Notes: generated by a model not told the origin, from the sequence alone. Positions 22,137 through 33,817 are shown, counted from the stretch's first letter. The stretch: 64,000 bases of DNA from Papilionanthe hookeriana x Papilionanthe teres (GCA_022702705.1 CM040434.1:55540953-55604952); one strand, 5' to 3'. Translations and numbers: made by a program.

Positions 22137-22641
22137 GGGCATATAGAACTGCTTATAAAACTCTTATAGGAATGTCCCCTTACAAATTAATCTTTGGAAA
22201 GACCTATCACTTTCCAGTTGAATTAGAATATAAAACATTTTGGGCGACAAAGAAATTGAATTTTAATTTGAAAGATGCTGGTGAGAAAAGACTGTTGCAA
22301 TTGAATGAATTGGAAGAAATAAGAAATGAATCATATGATAATGATAAGATATACAAGGAGAGAAGGAAAATATGGCATGATCAGAAGATTGTTAAAAAGG
22401 AATTTGAACTAGGGTAAAAAGTTTTATTATACAATACAAGATTGAAATTATTTCTTGAGAAACTGAAATCTAGATGGACATGACCTTTCATTATCGTAAA
22501 ATCTATCAATTTGGAGCTGCGATTATCGAAGATCCTAAATCTGGAAAAATATTCAAAGTTAATGAACAAAGATTAAAACCATATTTTGAAGGTAATAGAC
22601 CAAATTTTAAAGAGGTTTTAATATTTGATCAACCTGAATAA
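22136..22641 (+). pseudogene. Athila A3 integrase, C-terminal remnant
   Basis: Starts in mid-integrase at the equivalent of TGGGCATAYAG in A1 (39732) and A2 (52959). It includes GMSPYKLIFGKTYHFPVELEYK and LNELEEIRNESYDND, the conserved Athila integrase C-terminus, then breaks after FELG (stop near 22417) and continues in another frame to the TAA at 22639. The N-terminal zinc finger, catalytic core, RT, protease, gag and 5' LTR of A3 are absent. The junction with Tat-A is at 22135/22136. Confidence 0.85.
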
Positions 22642-22652
22642 CTTGAATTTAT

Positions 22653-22700
22653 GACGGGCTGACAACATTAAACCAAGCACTTTTTGGGAGGCAACCCATA
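22653..22700 (+). ncRNA. Conserved post-integrase motif with stem-loop (A3)
   Basis: Follows the integrase stop by 11 bases. It matches the blocks at 40251-40298 (A1) and 53477-53524 (A2): GGGCTGAC, then GTTAAACCAAGC-like sequence, then TTTGGGAGGCAACCCATA, in which GGG and CCC frame an AGGCAA loop. It is an RNA-element candidate by conservation and position; function unknown. Confidence 0.55.
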
Positions 22701-22840
22701 GTTATTGAGTGTTATTTTGTTTGTTTATTACTTAATTAAGTCCTACCCTTCCTTAATTATCACTAACAACATCAAAGAAATGAATCAAATTGAAGTTTGG
22801 AAAGAATTTGGACAAAAAAAAGTTTGGCAAAATTTGAACT

Positions 22841-22879
22841 AGCGTCGGACGACGCTATTATCAGCGTTGGACCGTGCTG
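22841..22879. repeat. Palindromic tag pair before ORFa of A3
   Basis: Two units start at 22841 (AGCGTCGGACGACGCT, 7-bp arms) and 22863 (AGCGTTGGACCGTGCT), 22 bases apart. The same motif family recurs before ORFb and in the LTR of A3. Confidence 0.8.
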
Positions 22880-23021
22880 TTGTTCAGAAAACAGTTTCTC
22901 ATCTTTAAATTTAAGTTTTGGCGGTTCTAGGCGGCAATTCTTCCACTTGAACCCCCAAAAGCCGTCCCTATACGTAGGAGCTACCAGAGGAACGAAAAGG
23001 AAGATCCCAAATTTCATCTAA

Positions 23022-23908
23022 ATGGATTCCGACTTGATAGAAACTTCAAGATTTCAAGTTTTCAACCGTAGAAAGTTCATCAGTTTTGAAGCGCAACGTT
23101 TATTCAACAAAAATATCTCAAAGATGAGGTTGATCAAAGAGCGAGGCTTTGTGAATCGAGGTACGAATTCTCCTACTACTAGAATTAATGAAATCATTAT
23201 TCAGAGATGTTTGACAGTGCTATGTTATATTACTACCGCTGTAGTTGTCCCGGTTGCGAAGGAGTTTTATGCAAATCTTCATGGAATCAACCAAGGATCA
23301 GTTTATGTGCGAGGTAGGTTTGTCACATTTACTCCTACAAAGATAAATGATTTATACATGATTAAGAATGCGCCAATCTGCCATTATTCGAACTTTACCT
23401 CAACGAAGGACAACATGAATGATATATACAGATATCTGATGGATGAAGGTGATGAATGGGAGATAAGAAATAACATGTATGTATGTTATTTTACCACATT
23501 TTTAAATCCTGCGTCGAAGCACTTAAATTATTTCATATGTGCAAAATTGCTCCCAACTATGAAAATCGGTAAAGTAACTAATGAGTGTGCTATTTTGAAC
23601 TATTGCATTCAAATGGGGATGCCTATTGATGTTGGTTCGATAATTGTTAAATCTGTTTTGGGATTAATCATTCATAGATCAAAGTATGGGCTTGGACATC
23701 CTTCCACCATATTTCTCCTCTGTAGTCAATCACAAATGTCATATGAGAATTGGGAAAGAGTACTTCTACCTTAGAAGCCTATAGACCCAGCAGATGAACA
23801 TAGTAACCAGACAATTGGTGATATGAATGACATGAGTATAATTGAAGATCAACCATTTCCGAGGTCGATACCTATCTCTCCTTACTTTCCTGAAAGATCA
23901 CAGATCAT
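23022..23908 (+). pseudogene. A3 ORFa (Athila 3' ORF), 5' part
   Basis: The ATG at 23022 opens a frame through NRRKFISFEAQRLFNK, LIKERGFVNRG, VVVPVAKEFYANL, YVRGRFVTFTP and LGHPSTIFLLCSQ. These blocks are shared with A1 ORFa and, more weakly, with ORFb, and belong to what databases label a putative plant transposon protein domain in Athila-like elements; biochemical role unknown (older papers call such ORFs env-like). A TAG at 23772 (TGG in A1) ends the open stretch, but the frame continues to 23908, where a Tat solo LTR interrupts it. The rest is at 27954-28235. Without the LTR and one TSD the total is 388 codons, close to A1. Confidence 0.85.
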
Positions 23909-23997
23909 TGTCGGCATATTTTTAGGTTGTAAGTTTAATTTTAAAAAGTGGTCTCCTACAAAAATTGTCGGCGAATTTTAAATTTTTAAATTTAATT

Positions 23998-23999
<2 letters not shown>

Positions 24000-24035
<36 letters not shown>
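24000..24035. repeat. (AT)n microsatellite
   Basis: About 17 AT dinucleotides within the solo LTR, close to its element-strand 3' end. Confidence 0.95.
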
Positions 24036-24039
<4 letters not shown>

Positions 24040-26194
24040 AGAAAGTAGTATTTGATTTTGAAAATAATTTTAAGTTTGAAAATTTTAAGATATGAAATCA
24101 AACCAATCTCACATCCCGAATTGTTTATATAAACGAACACCGCATCACAAACCGTGTATATATCCGAAGAATAGACACACTGCTTGATGATGGGGCTCGA
24201 TTAAATAAACTAGAAGATTTGTGACATCCGTTTGGTCTGCGAACCAATTTTATAAGTCGACAAGTTCCCCGCTTAATATAAAGGAATTAAGCGGGGTTTA
24301 TATTACCCGGGTTCTTAAAGTTCCCTATAAGGGCAAGCCCCTATAGTTAATTACATCTTAAATGACAGGAATCATTTAAGAAAACTCTCGATAATGATCA
24401 GTGGTTTTGCTCTCAAGAATTTCAAAGTTTAAGGTTTTCAAAGGATTAGATTTTAAGAAATTTCAATAGGGATTGGATCAAATTTAGAATAGTTTATTTT
24501 AAGAGTCCAAAGGAAGAAAAGTAGGAGAAGCTGAGGATCCAAAAAGAATCTTGGCAACTTCCCAAACTATCCTATTGTTTGGCTTCAATTATGAAAAATT
24601 ATTTAATGTTTCAATCTTGCCAATTTTAGTTAATTAGGACTTATATTTATATGATATAATCACACAAATAACCTCGAAGATGTGAGGGTTTATGTCATGT
24701 CAAACGAGTACCTCGGAGTCCTAAGACCGGTTAGGGCTTAACTTGCATGACGTGATCATGCAAATGCCTAACGAAGAGTTGAGGATTTATGTTGCACTAG
24801 GCAAACTACCTCGAAGTCCTATGGCTTGGTTATTTAATTCTAAGAAAGTTTTGCTGAGGTAGATCCGAGTTTTGCTAATGACGATGGTCGAGCTGCCCAC
24901 CATGCTCCGAGCTCCTTGTTGTTGCAGAAGTTTAGTTTTAGAAGTCATAAATCAGGAGACGAGAGAAGTGTTTTGGTTTAAAGAAAATCTTAAAATCGAA
25001 GTTTTTTTAATATTTTAATTAAAACAAATCTTGAAGTTGTTTAAACAGAACCGATTAAGATCCCATAGTTTCGTCATCCCGACACCGTTATTTTCATCTA
25101 ATTCACTTAGTCCAGATGAATTTGCTAAACTCAACTGAATGAGTTCCACACTTTCATTTAGACCGTGGGAAATCCCGTTAGCAACACGTGGGTTACATCA
25201 TCCGAGGTGTTCCCGATCATTCGACGAGACGTTTTAATTTAGTTACAATTGTAGTTCTGTTGTTATGTTTGTGATTAAATTTTTAGTTGTTTTATATTTT
25301 GGAATGTTGTGGCGGTGAATTTTATCTTGCAATGACTTTTAATTTAGTTTTGGTTTCAGTTCAGGGACTATCCTAAAAGTTTTAGTTTTCATGCAACAAT
25401 CTTATTTATCATGCAAGAAAAGTAAAGTACAGTGCATGTAAGTAAATTGCAATAAAGTAAAAGCGTACCTGGAGGGTCTTCCCGTCATCTCAAGCTGCAC
25501 TTAAAACACATGTTAGAACATTTAAACATATTTTGCAAGAAATACCTAGGTAAAGCTAAGGGAAAGGGTTTTGGTTGTCTACCAAATTCCTAATCCTATA
25601 ACTAGTCATTTCCTATGACGTCTAGGCTGTTGGTTTGGTTTAAGGATGATTTTTTTCATCAAAGAACAATTAGATTCAATTGTTCTTCTAAAACATCCCG
25701 TCATATTGAGGAAGTTTTTCGGACGAGTCCTAAACATCTTTTCAATACTTCTGGGATCATTTTGAGTCCAAGTAAATTAGTTGCACATATGAATTAATCA
25801 TCCAGGAGTTTAGTTAAACTTTATCTCTTGCTCAGTGAACTTGGGTATTTGATTATCTGATGAATAAAGTGACATTTCACTTAATACTCTATTTAAGAGT
25901 TATAATAATTAAAGCCTTTAAGGGCAAGTTGGGTTATTGAGAATTTTAATCATTCTTAAAGTTTGAGTTAATGATTTAAAGTGATTTAATTTAATTATGA
26001 GGTTTTAATTAATAATTTTAAGTTCAAAATAGTGTTCAAGTTATTCTTAGATTTAATTTAAATCTTTACACTTTCAATTATCTTAGTATTTCATATTGAT
26101 GTTCATGTTTTAAATTTACTTAGATAGAAAGAAGTATTGAAATTATCGATATTATTTGATTTAACTCTTAATGATTTCATTTAGGTTTGTTGTT

Positions 26195-26337
26195 AAGTGA
26201 TTTTAATTTAATTTAATTTAATTTTAATTTAATTTTAATTTAATTTTAATTTAATTTTAATTTTAGTTTATTTTTAAATTTAATTTAATTTTAATTTAAT
26301 TTAATTTTAATTTAATTTTAATTTAATTTAATTTAAT
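26195..26337. repeat. AATTTTAATTT simple repeat in solo LTR
   Basis: Same location in the LTR as 718-1016 and 5250-5335; unit length alternates between TTTAA and TTTTAA. Confidence 0.85.
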
Positions 26338-27953
26338 TCCAAGATTTTAAATTTATTTTTTAATTATTAGACCATTTAACATTTTAAGCTTTAATTCATT
26401 TAGGGTTATCTTCTTTTAATTTTTAATTTAATTAGTTTGGATTATTATTTTAATTTTTTTTAATTAAGAATTAAATATTATTGAAGTGACTTATTTAGAG
26501 ATTTTTAAATTAAAGAATAAATATCCTCTTAACAATATCTCTATTTTAATAATCCAAATTTTAAATATATTCTTTCCAAAATTTAAATTATTTAATTAAT
26601 CAGAGTTTCATTTTGATTGTTTCAAAGTGACTTAATTTCCCTAAGTTTCAATCATCCAAGAGAAAGATAAAATCAAATATTTTACCCTCCATTTTTATTA
26701 AACCTAAAGTTTTAATTAAGGGTTAAAATTTTTAATTATCTTTATGCCCTTTAAGCTTATTTATTTCATAACTCACTAAATTGAGCTCAAATGAACTTGA
26801 AATTTTTATGTCACCTCGCTCAGATGTCAATTAAAACATTAGAGGAGAAAATGTGATTTTTTTGGATTTAATTTATTTATATAATTATTTTTAATGAAAA
26901 TAGGGTTTTTCAAAGAAAATTCAACAACATGACCAAGAAAAGCTTCTACTCTTAAAAAAAATTATGGGATGTTCCTAATGACTAGAGGACCACTTGGACC
27001 AATTTTTGTGATTTTTTGAATTATATTTTATTTATTATAATTATTTTGAATTTTAGAGTATTAATTAATTTTAAAATAAAATAAAAGTTGAAAAATAAAA
27101 TTTATATTTTTCTTAAATTTCTCTGACCTCATGGAGTCCCAAAAAATAAATTTTAGATTTTTCTTTGATTTATTAGAATTATTTTAGTGAAAAGGGTTGA
27201 AATTTCATTTTTTAATATTAAAAATTACATTAAGCCTTTAAAATTCAATATATTATCCTAGGGACTTAGGAAAAATACTTGGTTTGTTCCTAAGTGATTA
27301 GGAGTCAAAATGAAAAATTTTTATGATTTTTAATATTTTTGTGATTTTAATTATTTTTTAATTATTAAAATATTAAAATTTTGTGAAAAATCTACTTTTT
27401 TGGAAAATTCTAATTTTAAATTTTGAAAAAAAGAAGAATGATCAAGTGTGAGTGAAATGTAGTCATTTTGGTTGAGCCATGAAGCCACATTAAGCCCATA
27501 TGAGCCATGAGAGGACTCATTTGGAGCATTCACTATGTTGTTCCTAACCCTCTTAGCCAGGGGCTTAGGAGTTAAGGACCATCCATATGAATTACCTATA
27601 TGAGTCAAGAAGTCAAGTTGGGTGAGAGTGTGGTTTTGGGACTTGGAATATGTGTGAGAGTGTAGTGTATGTGCAAGTCATCCCTCACCAAACCAGGTTA
27701 CCCAGGGTATTCCTAAGGCCAAAAAGTCCTATTAGGAACTCATCCTTTAAACCTCCACATTTAATTTCAACCCCTAGGTGATTAGGGGTCTACAATCAAG
27801 CTTGTGGGGTTTGCAGGGAGTCAAGAAGTGTTTGAATTTCTAAGTGGTGGGTTCCATTTCTAGTCCTCTAAGATTAGTCAAAGGAAAAGCCCAAGGCTAA
27901 ATCCTAGGTACTAAAGAGAGAAGCAAAAGACCTCATCAAAAATGAGGTCAAAA

Positions 27954-28235
27954 ATCATCTTGAAGAAAATTAAGAAATTGGAGAAGGAAGTACAACACCT
28001 GATGAATTCAATAAACAATCTATCTGACTTCTTTGATCATCTGGATTGGAAAATAAAGGAGCACTTTGATGATTATGGGTATCTCGAAGGAAATTTGACA
28101 CGGTTAATGAAAAGGAAAGGTTGGATTGAGGAGGATTCTACTGAAGAATTCCCGTTTCGTCCATTCTATAATTTGTTCGTTCACGCTCAATCAATTGGAG
28201 ATTTAAGAGTTGATGATAGTTATGAGGAAGAATGA
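27954..28235 (+). pseudogene. A3 ORFa, 3' part
   Basis: Continues the frame broken at 23908. It starts with ILKKIKKLEKEVQHL, a predicted coiled coil, then HLDWKIKEHFDD, then RKGWIEEDSTEEFPFRPFYNL and an acidic tail ending at TGA 28233. The same C-terminus is found in A1 ORFa (41575-41864). Five bases (27954-27958) are the duplicated target site. Confidence 0.88.
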
Positions 28236-28597
28236 AGACTTGATTATTGTATTTCTATGTTCGTGCATTTGAACTGATTGCTTTGCTTTGCTTTGCTTTG
28301 ATGTTATGTTTGGACTTACTTTCTTGTTTAGTTTTCAGCGTTATTGTGTTGTGGTTGTGAGCGACACTGAATTTTAGAATTTTATGGCTTGACGATGTGT
28401 AGTACTTAGTGTTATTTATATGTGTTTGTAATTTGGATTATATATATGAATGTGATGTTTTGTGTTGTTTATGTTTAGAAATATTATTTGTCATGGCTTT
28501 AGAATGTTATTCAATGCTTAATTAGACTAATTAGACGTCGGAGCGGGCCTGAAAAGATCAAAATTGCAAAAGAAAGTCAGAAGCCCAGTTTTTAAAC

Positions 28598-28711
28598 TGG
28601 CACCGAACGATGCTGTCACCAACACCGGATTGTTCCAAAAGATAGAGAGTTTAGCCATAAAAGCAGAAAATAGCGTCGAACGGCGCAGTCGCTAGCGCCG
28701 GACAACGCTAG
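28598..28711. repeat. Palindromic tag cluster before ORFb of A3
   Basis: Four imperfect units start at 28599, 28621, 28672 and 28694 (intervals 22, 51, 22). The best are AGCGTCGAACGGCGCA and AGCGCCGGACAACGCT. A TATTTAAA box follows at 28745. The spacing matches the A3 LTR cluster. Confidence 0.78.
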
Positions 28712-28886
28712 ACTAGAAAAAGGTCATAAACTCTAGATTTTTGCTATTTAAACTAGGACCCACCATTTTTGTCCAAACCATCGTCTTCTACCTCCAGCCA
28801 AGGCCAATTTTCGCACTTAGGGCTCACTTGCATTTGGGTTTGTAGAGATTTCATAGCCGGAAAAGTTCAGATTTGATCTTTTCTTG

Positions 28887-29083
28887 GTAAGAGCTAAACT
28901 TTAACCAATATTTTTTAAATTTTGACTGTGAAAATTTCCTGCATTATGATGATTTGAATTTTGAGGATTTTAAAGAAAATTTAAAGATTTTTAATGGTAT
29001 TGGAGTTCTTATTTATTTAAATTTACCTTGGAGTCCATTCCATTGCAATTATGAAATTGATTTGGATGATTTGATATTTTTAG
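28887..29083 (+). other. Predicted intron in the 5' UTR of A3 ORFb
   Basis: Begins GTAAGAGC and ends in a T-rich tract plus TAG, five bases before ATG 29088. A1 (42541-42742) and A2 (54985-55193) have the same donor, length close to 200, and acceptor just before the ORFb start. No transcript data; the call rests on conservation. Confidence 0.55.
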
Positions 29084-29087
29084 ACAA

Positions 29088-30186
29088 ATGGCTTCAAGAA
29101 TGGCTAAGGGAAAGAGAAAATTTGATTAAGATAGAATAAATTTGTGGATTTCAAGGCTTATTCCCGCTACAGTACATTTCTTAGCAATAAGAAGTGTATT
29201 CAAGAGAGAGCCTTTGAAAATCCTAGAGGTATGATTGAAGAACTGATTACGAATCATCAATGGGAAATTTTCTGTTATTTCACTGCTGAAGCGATGCTGG
29301 GGATTGTGAGGGTGTTTTACGCAAATTTGTACTATTCTAAATGTGAGTATATCCTGTTTAGACGACAAATGGTTGAATTTACCCCTGCTCGCATTAATTC
29401 ATTTTATCAATTGAGAGAACCCTTTTTATGTGAGTACGAAAATTTTCTTGTTATAAAAGAAGCAATGGATACGATTATGACTTTTTGACTGGCAAAAAAG
29501 GGGAATGGAGGATTAAACAGAAAAAAAAAGTTAATTTCCCCCTTTCTACTTTGAATCCTGTATTGAAAGCCAGGAATAATTTCATTTCTGTAAGATTTTT
29601 GCCTACCAGCCATCACACCAAGGTTACTGTAGATAGAGTTGTTCTGAATTATTGTATTCAGAACATGAAAGATATCAATTTTGGGGCTATTATTCATAAG
29701 AGTGTTTTGACAAGTTCGAAAGGAGAGACTACATGTGGACGAGGACACCCCAGCCTGATTCATGCCTTATGTATTCAGTCAGGTGGAGCAACTGAAGAAA
29801 ATGATGACGTAGTCCATCCCTTGAAGCCTGTTACTAAACTAAATCTAAAAACTTATGAAACCCATGTATAATGGAAATTGAGTGAGAAAGCTGATGAACC
29901 TTCTTCTAGCCATTGGAGACCATCTACTTCTAGGGAACCTACTCTGCATGATGTTATGGATCAATTAGAAAGGTTGAACACCAGAGTAGAAGGGCTAGAA
30001 ATAAGGAATAAGATAGATGATGATTATCAAGTGCGGTGGCAAGGATATGAGATAGCTTATCATGACACACATATGAGATTTTTCAGGAGAGACACTAGTG
30101 TTGTATTTCCTACTTACCCTGAGTACACTCCATACCAACCTGAAGAATCTGATGATGGTGGAGTTACTGCAAATGATGATTGGTAG
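29088..30186 (+). pseudogene. A3 ORFb (second Athila 3' ORF)
   Basis: ATG 29088 follows the predicted splice acceptor. A basic start (MASRMAKGKRKF) is followed by a stop and a shift near 29120-29143, then a frame with CIQERAFENPRGMIEEL, IVRVFYANL and RRQMVEFTP, then another shift near 29488, then NYCIQNMKDINFG and GRGHPSLIHALC, a stop at 29869, and a C-terminal helical part (DQLERLNTRVEGLEIRN) to 30186. It is paralogous to ORFa (shared EFYANL-like, VRG..V.FTP-like and GHPS.I.ALC blocks), so the two ORFs probably arose by tandem duplication. Function unknown. Confidence 0.8.
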
Positions 30187-31511
30187 CTTATGTAGTTTAG
30201 TTTTTGATTATTTTGTATTTGTATTTTGTGTATGTGATGTACCTGAGACTCTCTCTGATTTGTATCTGTGATGTAATTTGTATTTGGTTGTGTTTGTAGT
30301 AGACTTTATGTTGAATTGTGATGTACGTGATGTGATAGTGGAGTTTAATGTGGTTTAGTAATCTGTGATAGTAACAGTTATATTTTAATGTTGTGTGCAT
30401 AGTTGATGTTTTATGTTTTTAAACTTCTTCACTTGCAAATTTCTAACCCATATTTGTGATAGAAATGCTCTTAATTATTTCAGGCATACTATTCTAATTT
30501 ATGAATGAAAACCTGCCTAAACTCAAATGTATGAAAAGCCCAACCAATTGAGGTACGAGTTATGTTTATATCTTTTCTTTCTTCCCATGTTAATTATATT
30601 GATATTCAAAAATTTAAATTTGGGGGAGGGAAAGAATTAACTGTTAGTTGTTCTCATTTAAAAGTATTTTCAAAATTATTAACATGATTTTCTGTTATAG
30701 AAGTCAATTTCAGATAACTATATTTTGATTTTATTTAAGTATTTTTTGAAATTGAATGAAAGTATTTGGTAATGAAAAGTAATTTTGTAGGCTAAGATAT
30801 TTAGTATAAGAGAATAAGACTATAGTTTCAAAGTAAGAAAAACTGTATGTCTGAAATATTAAGAATCTTAAAACTTTATGTGAAAGGAAAGGATTGAGAC
30901 TCTATGATGAATCAATAATAAGCTAAAGAAATGCCTATAAGGTAAAAGATTGTGGTAAGATTCAAATTTAGGGTATGAAGGGTGAAGTTCAAAATTATTA
31001 AAGGTTATCCAGATACGGTAATCCTTACTTGCAAAAAAGGCAAAAAGCAAAAGAAAAGAAAAGAAAAGAAAAGAAATAAGAAAAGAAGAAAAAGAAAAGA
31101 AAGAAAAGTGAGGAGAAGCTTGAGGAGATGCTAATAAAAAATTGGCTTCACTTGGACCTACCTAAAGGGAAAAGTTAATTACTTTTCTGAACTTATATGT
31201 GTGAATTAGCATCTTTACTAGTAGTGTTCTCATAACCTTCTTTTCATGTAATCCTTTTAAGTGCCTTAATAGGATAATCTACAGTCATTTTTGAAATGAA
31301 TAGAATGCTAGAACTCCTAGACTTGATTACTAGATAGTCTTACACCTGCAGAATTTACTTGAATTATTCAAAAACTTTTTGAAATTTTATAATTGTACTT
31401 ATTTAAATCAAAATTATGGTATTCTAGAAAGAAAGTTCATTGCAGTGGATCATTATTTTATGTATTAACTAAAATTACTTGAGGATGAGTAATAATTAAG
31501 TTTGGAGATCT
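30187..31511 (+). other. A3 3' UTR with two PPT-like sites
   Basis: AT-rich and without a credible gene. An AAATTTGGGGGAGGG tract is near 30614-30630, and a second, AAGTTTGGAGATCT, lies next to the LTR start at 31512. An A/G-rich conserved block lies between them (listed separately). Confidence 0.7.
30983..31131 (+). other. Conserved 3' UTR block with purine tract (A3)
   Basis: TTCAAAATTATTAAAGG is followed by the near-repeat GGTTATCC..GGTAATCC, about 65 bases of AAAAG-type purines, and GTGAGGAGAAGCTTGAGG. The same order occurs at 44819-44960 (A1) and 57379-57500 (A2), while flanks differ. Confidence 0.7.
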
Positions 31512-32543
31512 TGATCCACTAAAAATCTGATAGCTTTTTACTGTCCATTTCATACCTATTTTTAATGATATTGAACTTTAAAAAAATGTATTTTCATGAT
31601 TTCATGCAATTTACATGATTTTATGCCTTTGGTACAAAAGGAAGCGAAAAGGAGACAATTTGGAGTAAAATGGGGCAGAAGTGATTTTTATTCAACTATC
31701 GCTGAGCAACACTGTCACCAATGTCGGACCGCCCCAATTTATAGAGACTTTGGATGCAAAAGGCGGAAAGTAGCACCAAACGACGCCCTATCTGGTGCCG
31801 GACCGCGCCTTATCCCAAATTCAAACTAGATTCAATGTATTTGGCAGGATTTTGGAGGGTTGCTTGACAAAACTCTTGGGAAATTAGTTATGACCGGATT
31901 TAAACTACTTTGGAGCCAAATTTAGAGGGGGAGAGAGAGTTTAGAGTGTAGGGAGAGTGAAGAGAGAGTGTCTTTTCATTTTGTTTAGGAAATCTAGTGT
32001 TTGTGTGTTCTCTTCTAAAGTGTGTATGGGGAGAGGGAAAGTGAGAGATTTCTTCTTCCTTACTTATTTAAAGAGAGAATTGTGTGTTGTTATGAGAAAA
32101 GAAGAGGAGTCAAAGGAATTCCTTGAGATTCGCTTGGGGAAGAGTTTTAGATAAGTTATCTTTTCTTTACTCAGTTTATATGACGTTGCTTTTATATATA
32201 TAATCCATGTTTTGTCATCTTTTTCTCATGAGTCTTGAGTAGATTTCTTTGTCTTCCTCCTTTCAAGTGATGTGTTGATGTTGTGATATGGAAATGATGT
32301 GCCGATTTGTTATGGAGAATTTGTGATGACCTTTTCACTTCGAACTTCATTTACTTTTTGATCTGACATATTAAATTGTTAAAACTTGTTGGTAAACATA
32401 TATTCCGAAAAGATTATAAGTTCGACAATAAAAGTGAAGATCACATTCAATCTCCAAGAATGAGTGACGTATGGGGGTTGAGTGCAAATAAATAGGGAAA
32501 TGTACTTTGATGGGCGTAGAATTGGTGATTTCGAAGTGACAGG
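31512..32543 (+). mobile_element. A3 3' LTR, left part
   Basis: Starts TGATCCACTAAAAATC after a PPT. The following TACCTATTTTTAATGATATTG-like segment is shared with the A2 LTR start. It is interrupted at 32543 by A2 and resumes at 59771. Confidence 0.85.
31698..31809. repeat. Palindromic tag cluster in the A3 LTR
   Basis: Four decayed units start at about 31698, 31720, 31772 and 31794 (22, 52, 22). Best preserved: GTCGGACCG in the second and GGTGCCGGACCGCGCC in the fourth. The spacer between the pairs resembles that of the ORFb cluster (28636-28671), indicating a shared promoter module. Confidence 0.7.
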
Positions 32544-33373
32544 TGATACACCTAAAATATATAGTATTTTTATGCACATATTTATACCTATTTTTAATGA
32601 TATTGCACTTTAAGGGAAGGTATTTTGTGTTTTTCTTGCAGGTATGATGAAAATAGATGGTCATGATGAAAGGAGCAAAATTGGATCAAATTTAGAGCAA
32701 AAATAATCAAAAATCAAAATTTTGGCACTGGCGGCTAAGAGCCGCTGGGCCGGCGCTTAGCCGCCACAGTTAAAATTTGAAATTCAAATGAATTTGGTTC
32801 CAATTTCAATTAGGATGGGATGCAACTCTTGGTGGTAACTACCATAACTTATTTTGGGCGGCAAGTTTGAATGAAGGGGTGCGTTCCTTGGTAGATACAT
32901 TAAATCTGGACACATTTTGAAGAGACACCAAGGCACCTTTTGGTTTACTATTTAAAGAGAGCCTGAGGAAAGATTATGGGAGGCTTTAGGAGGCTCTTCC
33001 ACTGCGTTTTGAAGGGTACTTCCATTGTTCTTCCACTGAATTTTAAGAGTTTTTATTAAGAGTAGGAGTAGAGAGTAGAAAGGAGAAAAGGGTCGGAGTG
33101 AAGTCTTCTTCTTCCCACTTCTTTTCTTTCTTTTAGTTTAGTTTTTATTGAAGTCTGAAGTTTGTATTATGAGTCATCGGAGTTGGGAGACGTGCTCTGA
33201 GGAGTAGTTTAGCAAAGAGACAAAGTTTTAGAGGATCTTCCTTAGTCTTGTGGAGAGGATTTTCAGATAAGTGTTTACTTTTAATCTTTTTATTAATACT
33301 TGCTTTCGTTTGTTATTTTTCTTATTGTTTTTAATTTCAAATCAATGTGTATTTGTATTTTCTCAATGCATTC
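32544..33373 (+). mobile_element. A2 5' LTR, left part
   Basis: TGATACACCTAAAATATATA start identical to the 3' LTR at 57882. Interrupted at 33373 by A1; continues at 46963. A TATTTAAA box lies at 32949, about 185 bases after the palindromic pair. Confidence 0.93.
32730..32765. repeat. Palindromic tag pair in A2 5' LTR
   Basis: GGCGGCTAAGAGCCGC at 32730 and CGGCGCTTAGCCGCC at 32751, 21 bases apart and in opposite polarity. Confidence 0.85.
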
Positions 33374-33551
33374 TGATCACAGAAAAATACATTAAGAAAT
33401 TCATATCTATTTTTGATGAAATTGCACTTTAAAGAAAGGTATTTTCTTTATTTTACTGCAGGAATGAAGATTTATAAGTGATGGAAGCAAAAAAGCATGA
33501 AATGGAGCGAATTTGGATCAAAAAGGAAGAAATTCATGCAAATTAAACTAA

Positions 33552-33725
33552 GTCGCCGACGGCGAGATCGAGGCCGCCGATGGCGAGATTACTAAGGAGA
33601 ATTTATGAAGGATTTATAACTACCTCGCCGACAGCGAGCCCGAGCCCACCGACAGCGAGATCGCGCGGTTTGAAGATCTTCTAGAAGCCCCGCCGACGGC
33701 GAGATCGTTTCCCGCCTAAGGCGAG
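33552..33725. repeat. Palindromic tag cluster in A1 5' LTR
   Basis: Six units near CTCGCCGACGGCGAG start at 33552, 33573, 33624, 33645, 33689 and 33711 (21, 51, 21, 44, 22). The cluster ends about 80 bases before the TATA box. Confidence 0.9.
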
Positions 33726-33801
33726 ATAGTTCAAAATGCAAATACTTTGAACCTGGACACTTTTTGAAGAGGTGTTTAAGGACCCCTTGGACCTTTGCCT
33801 A

Positions 33802-33817
33802 CCTCTATAAATAGAGG
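33802..33817 (+). promoter_or_regulatory. TATA box of A1 5' LTR
   Basis: TATAAATA inside a perfect inverted repeat; also present in the 3' LTR at 45821-45836. Confidence 0.75.

Larger units (their letters stand above)
23909..27953 (-). mobile_element. Solo LTR of a Tat-type element in A3 ORFa
   Basis: Starts TGTCGGC and ends GAGGTCAAAA (others end GTCAACA), flanked by ATCAT at 23904-23908 and 27954-27958. Excision of the LTR plus one ATCAT leaves ORFa in frame, which supports both borders strongly. No internal region is present, so it is a solo LTR produced by LTR-LTR recombination. Compared with copy 2 it lacks about 3.4 kb (equivalent of 6440-9800), joined at 27416-27422 in an AATTTTAAATTTT context. 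It includes an (AT)n tract at 24000-24035 and no gene; ORFs inside are chance. Confidence 0.9.

Noticed and set aside
31040..31110. AAAAG purine tract as a poly(A) tail of a LINE or processed gene
   Set aside because: Occurs at the same site in three Athila elements within a conserved block and has no flanking TSD.
33552..33725. Regular palindromic repeats that look like a CRISPR array
   Set aside because: Units are 15 bases, imperfect, and lie in a plant LTR; spacers are 6-7 or about 36 bases and not unique protospacer-like inserts.
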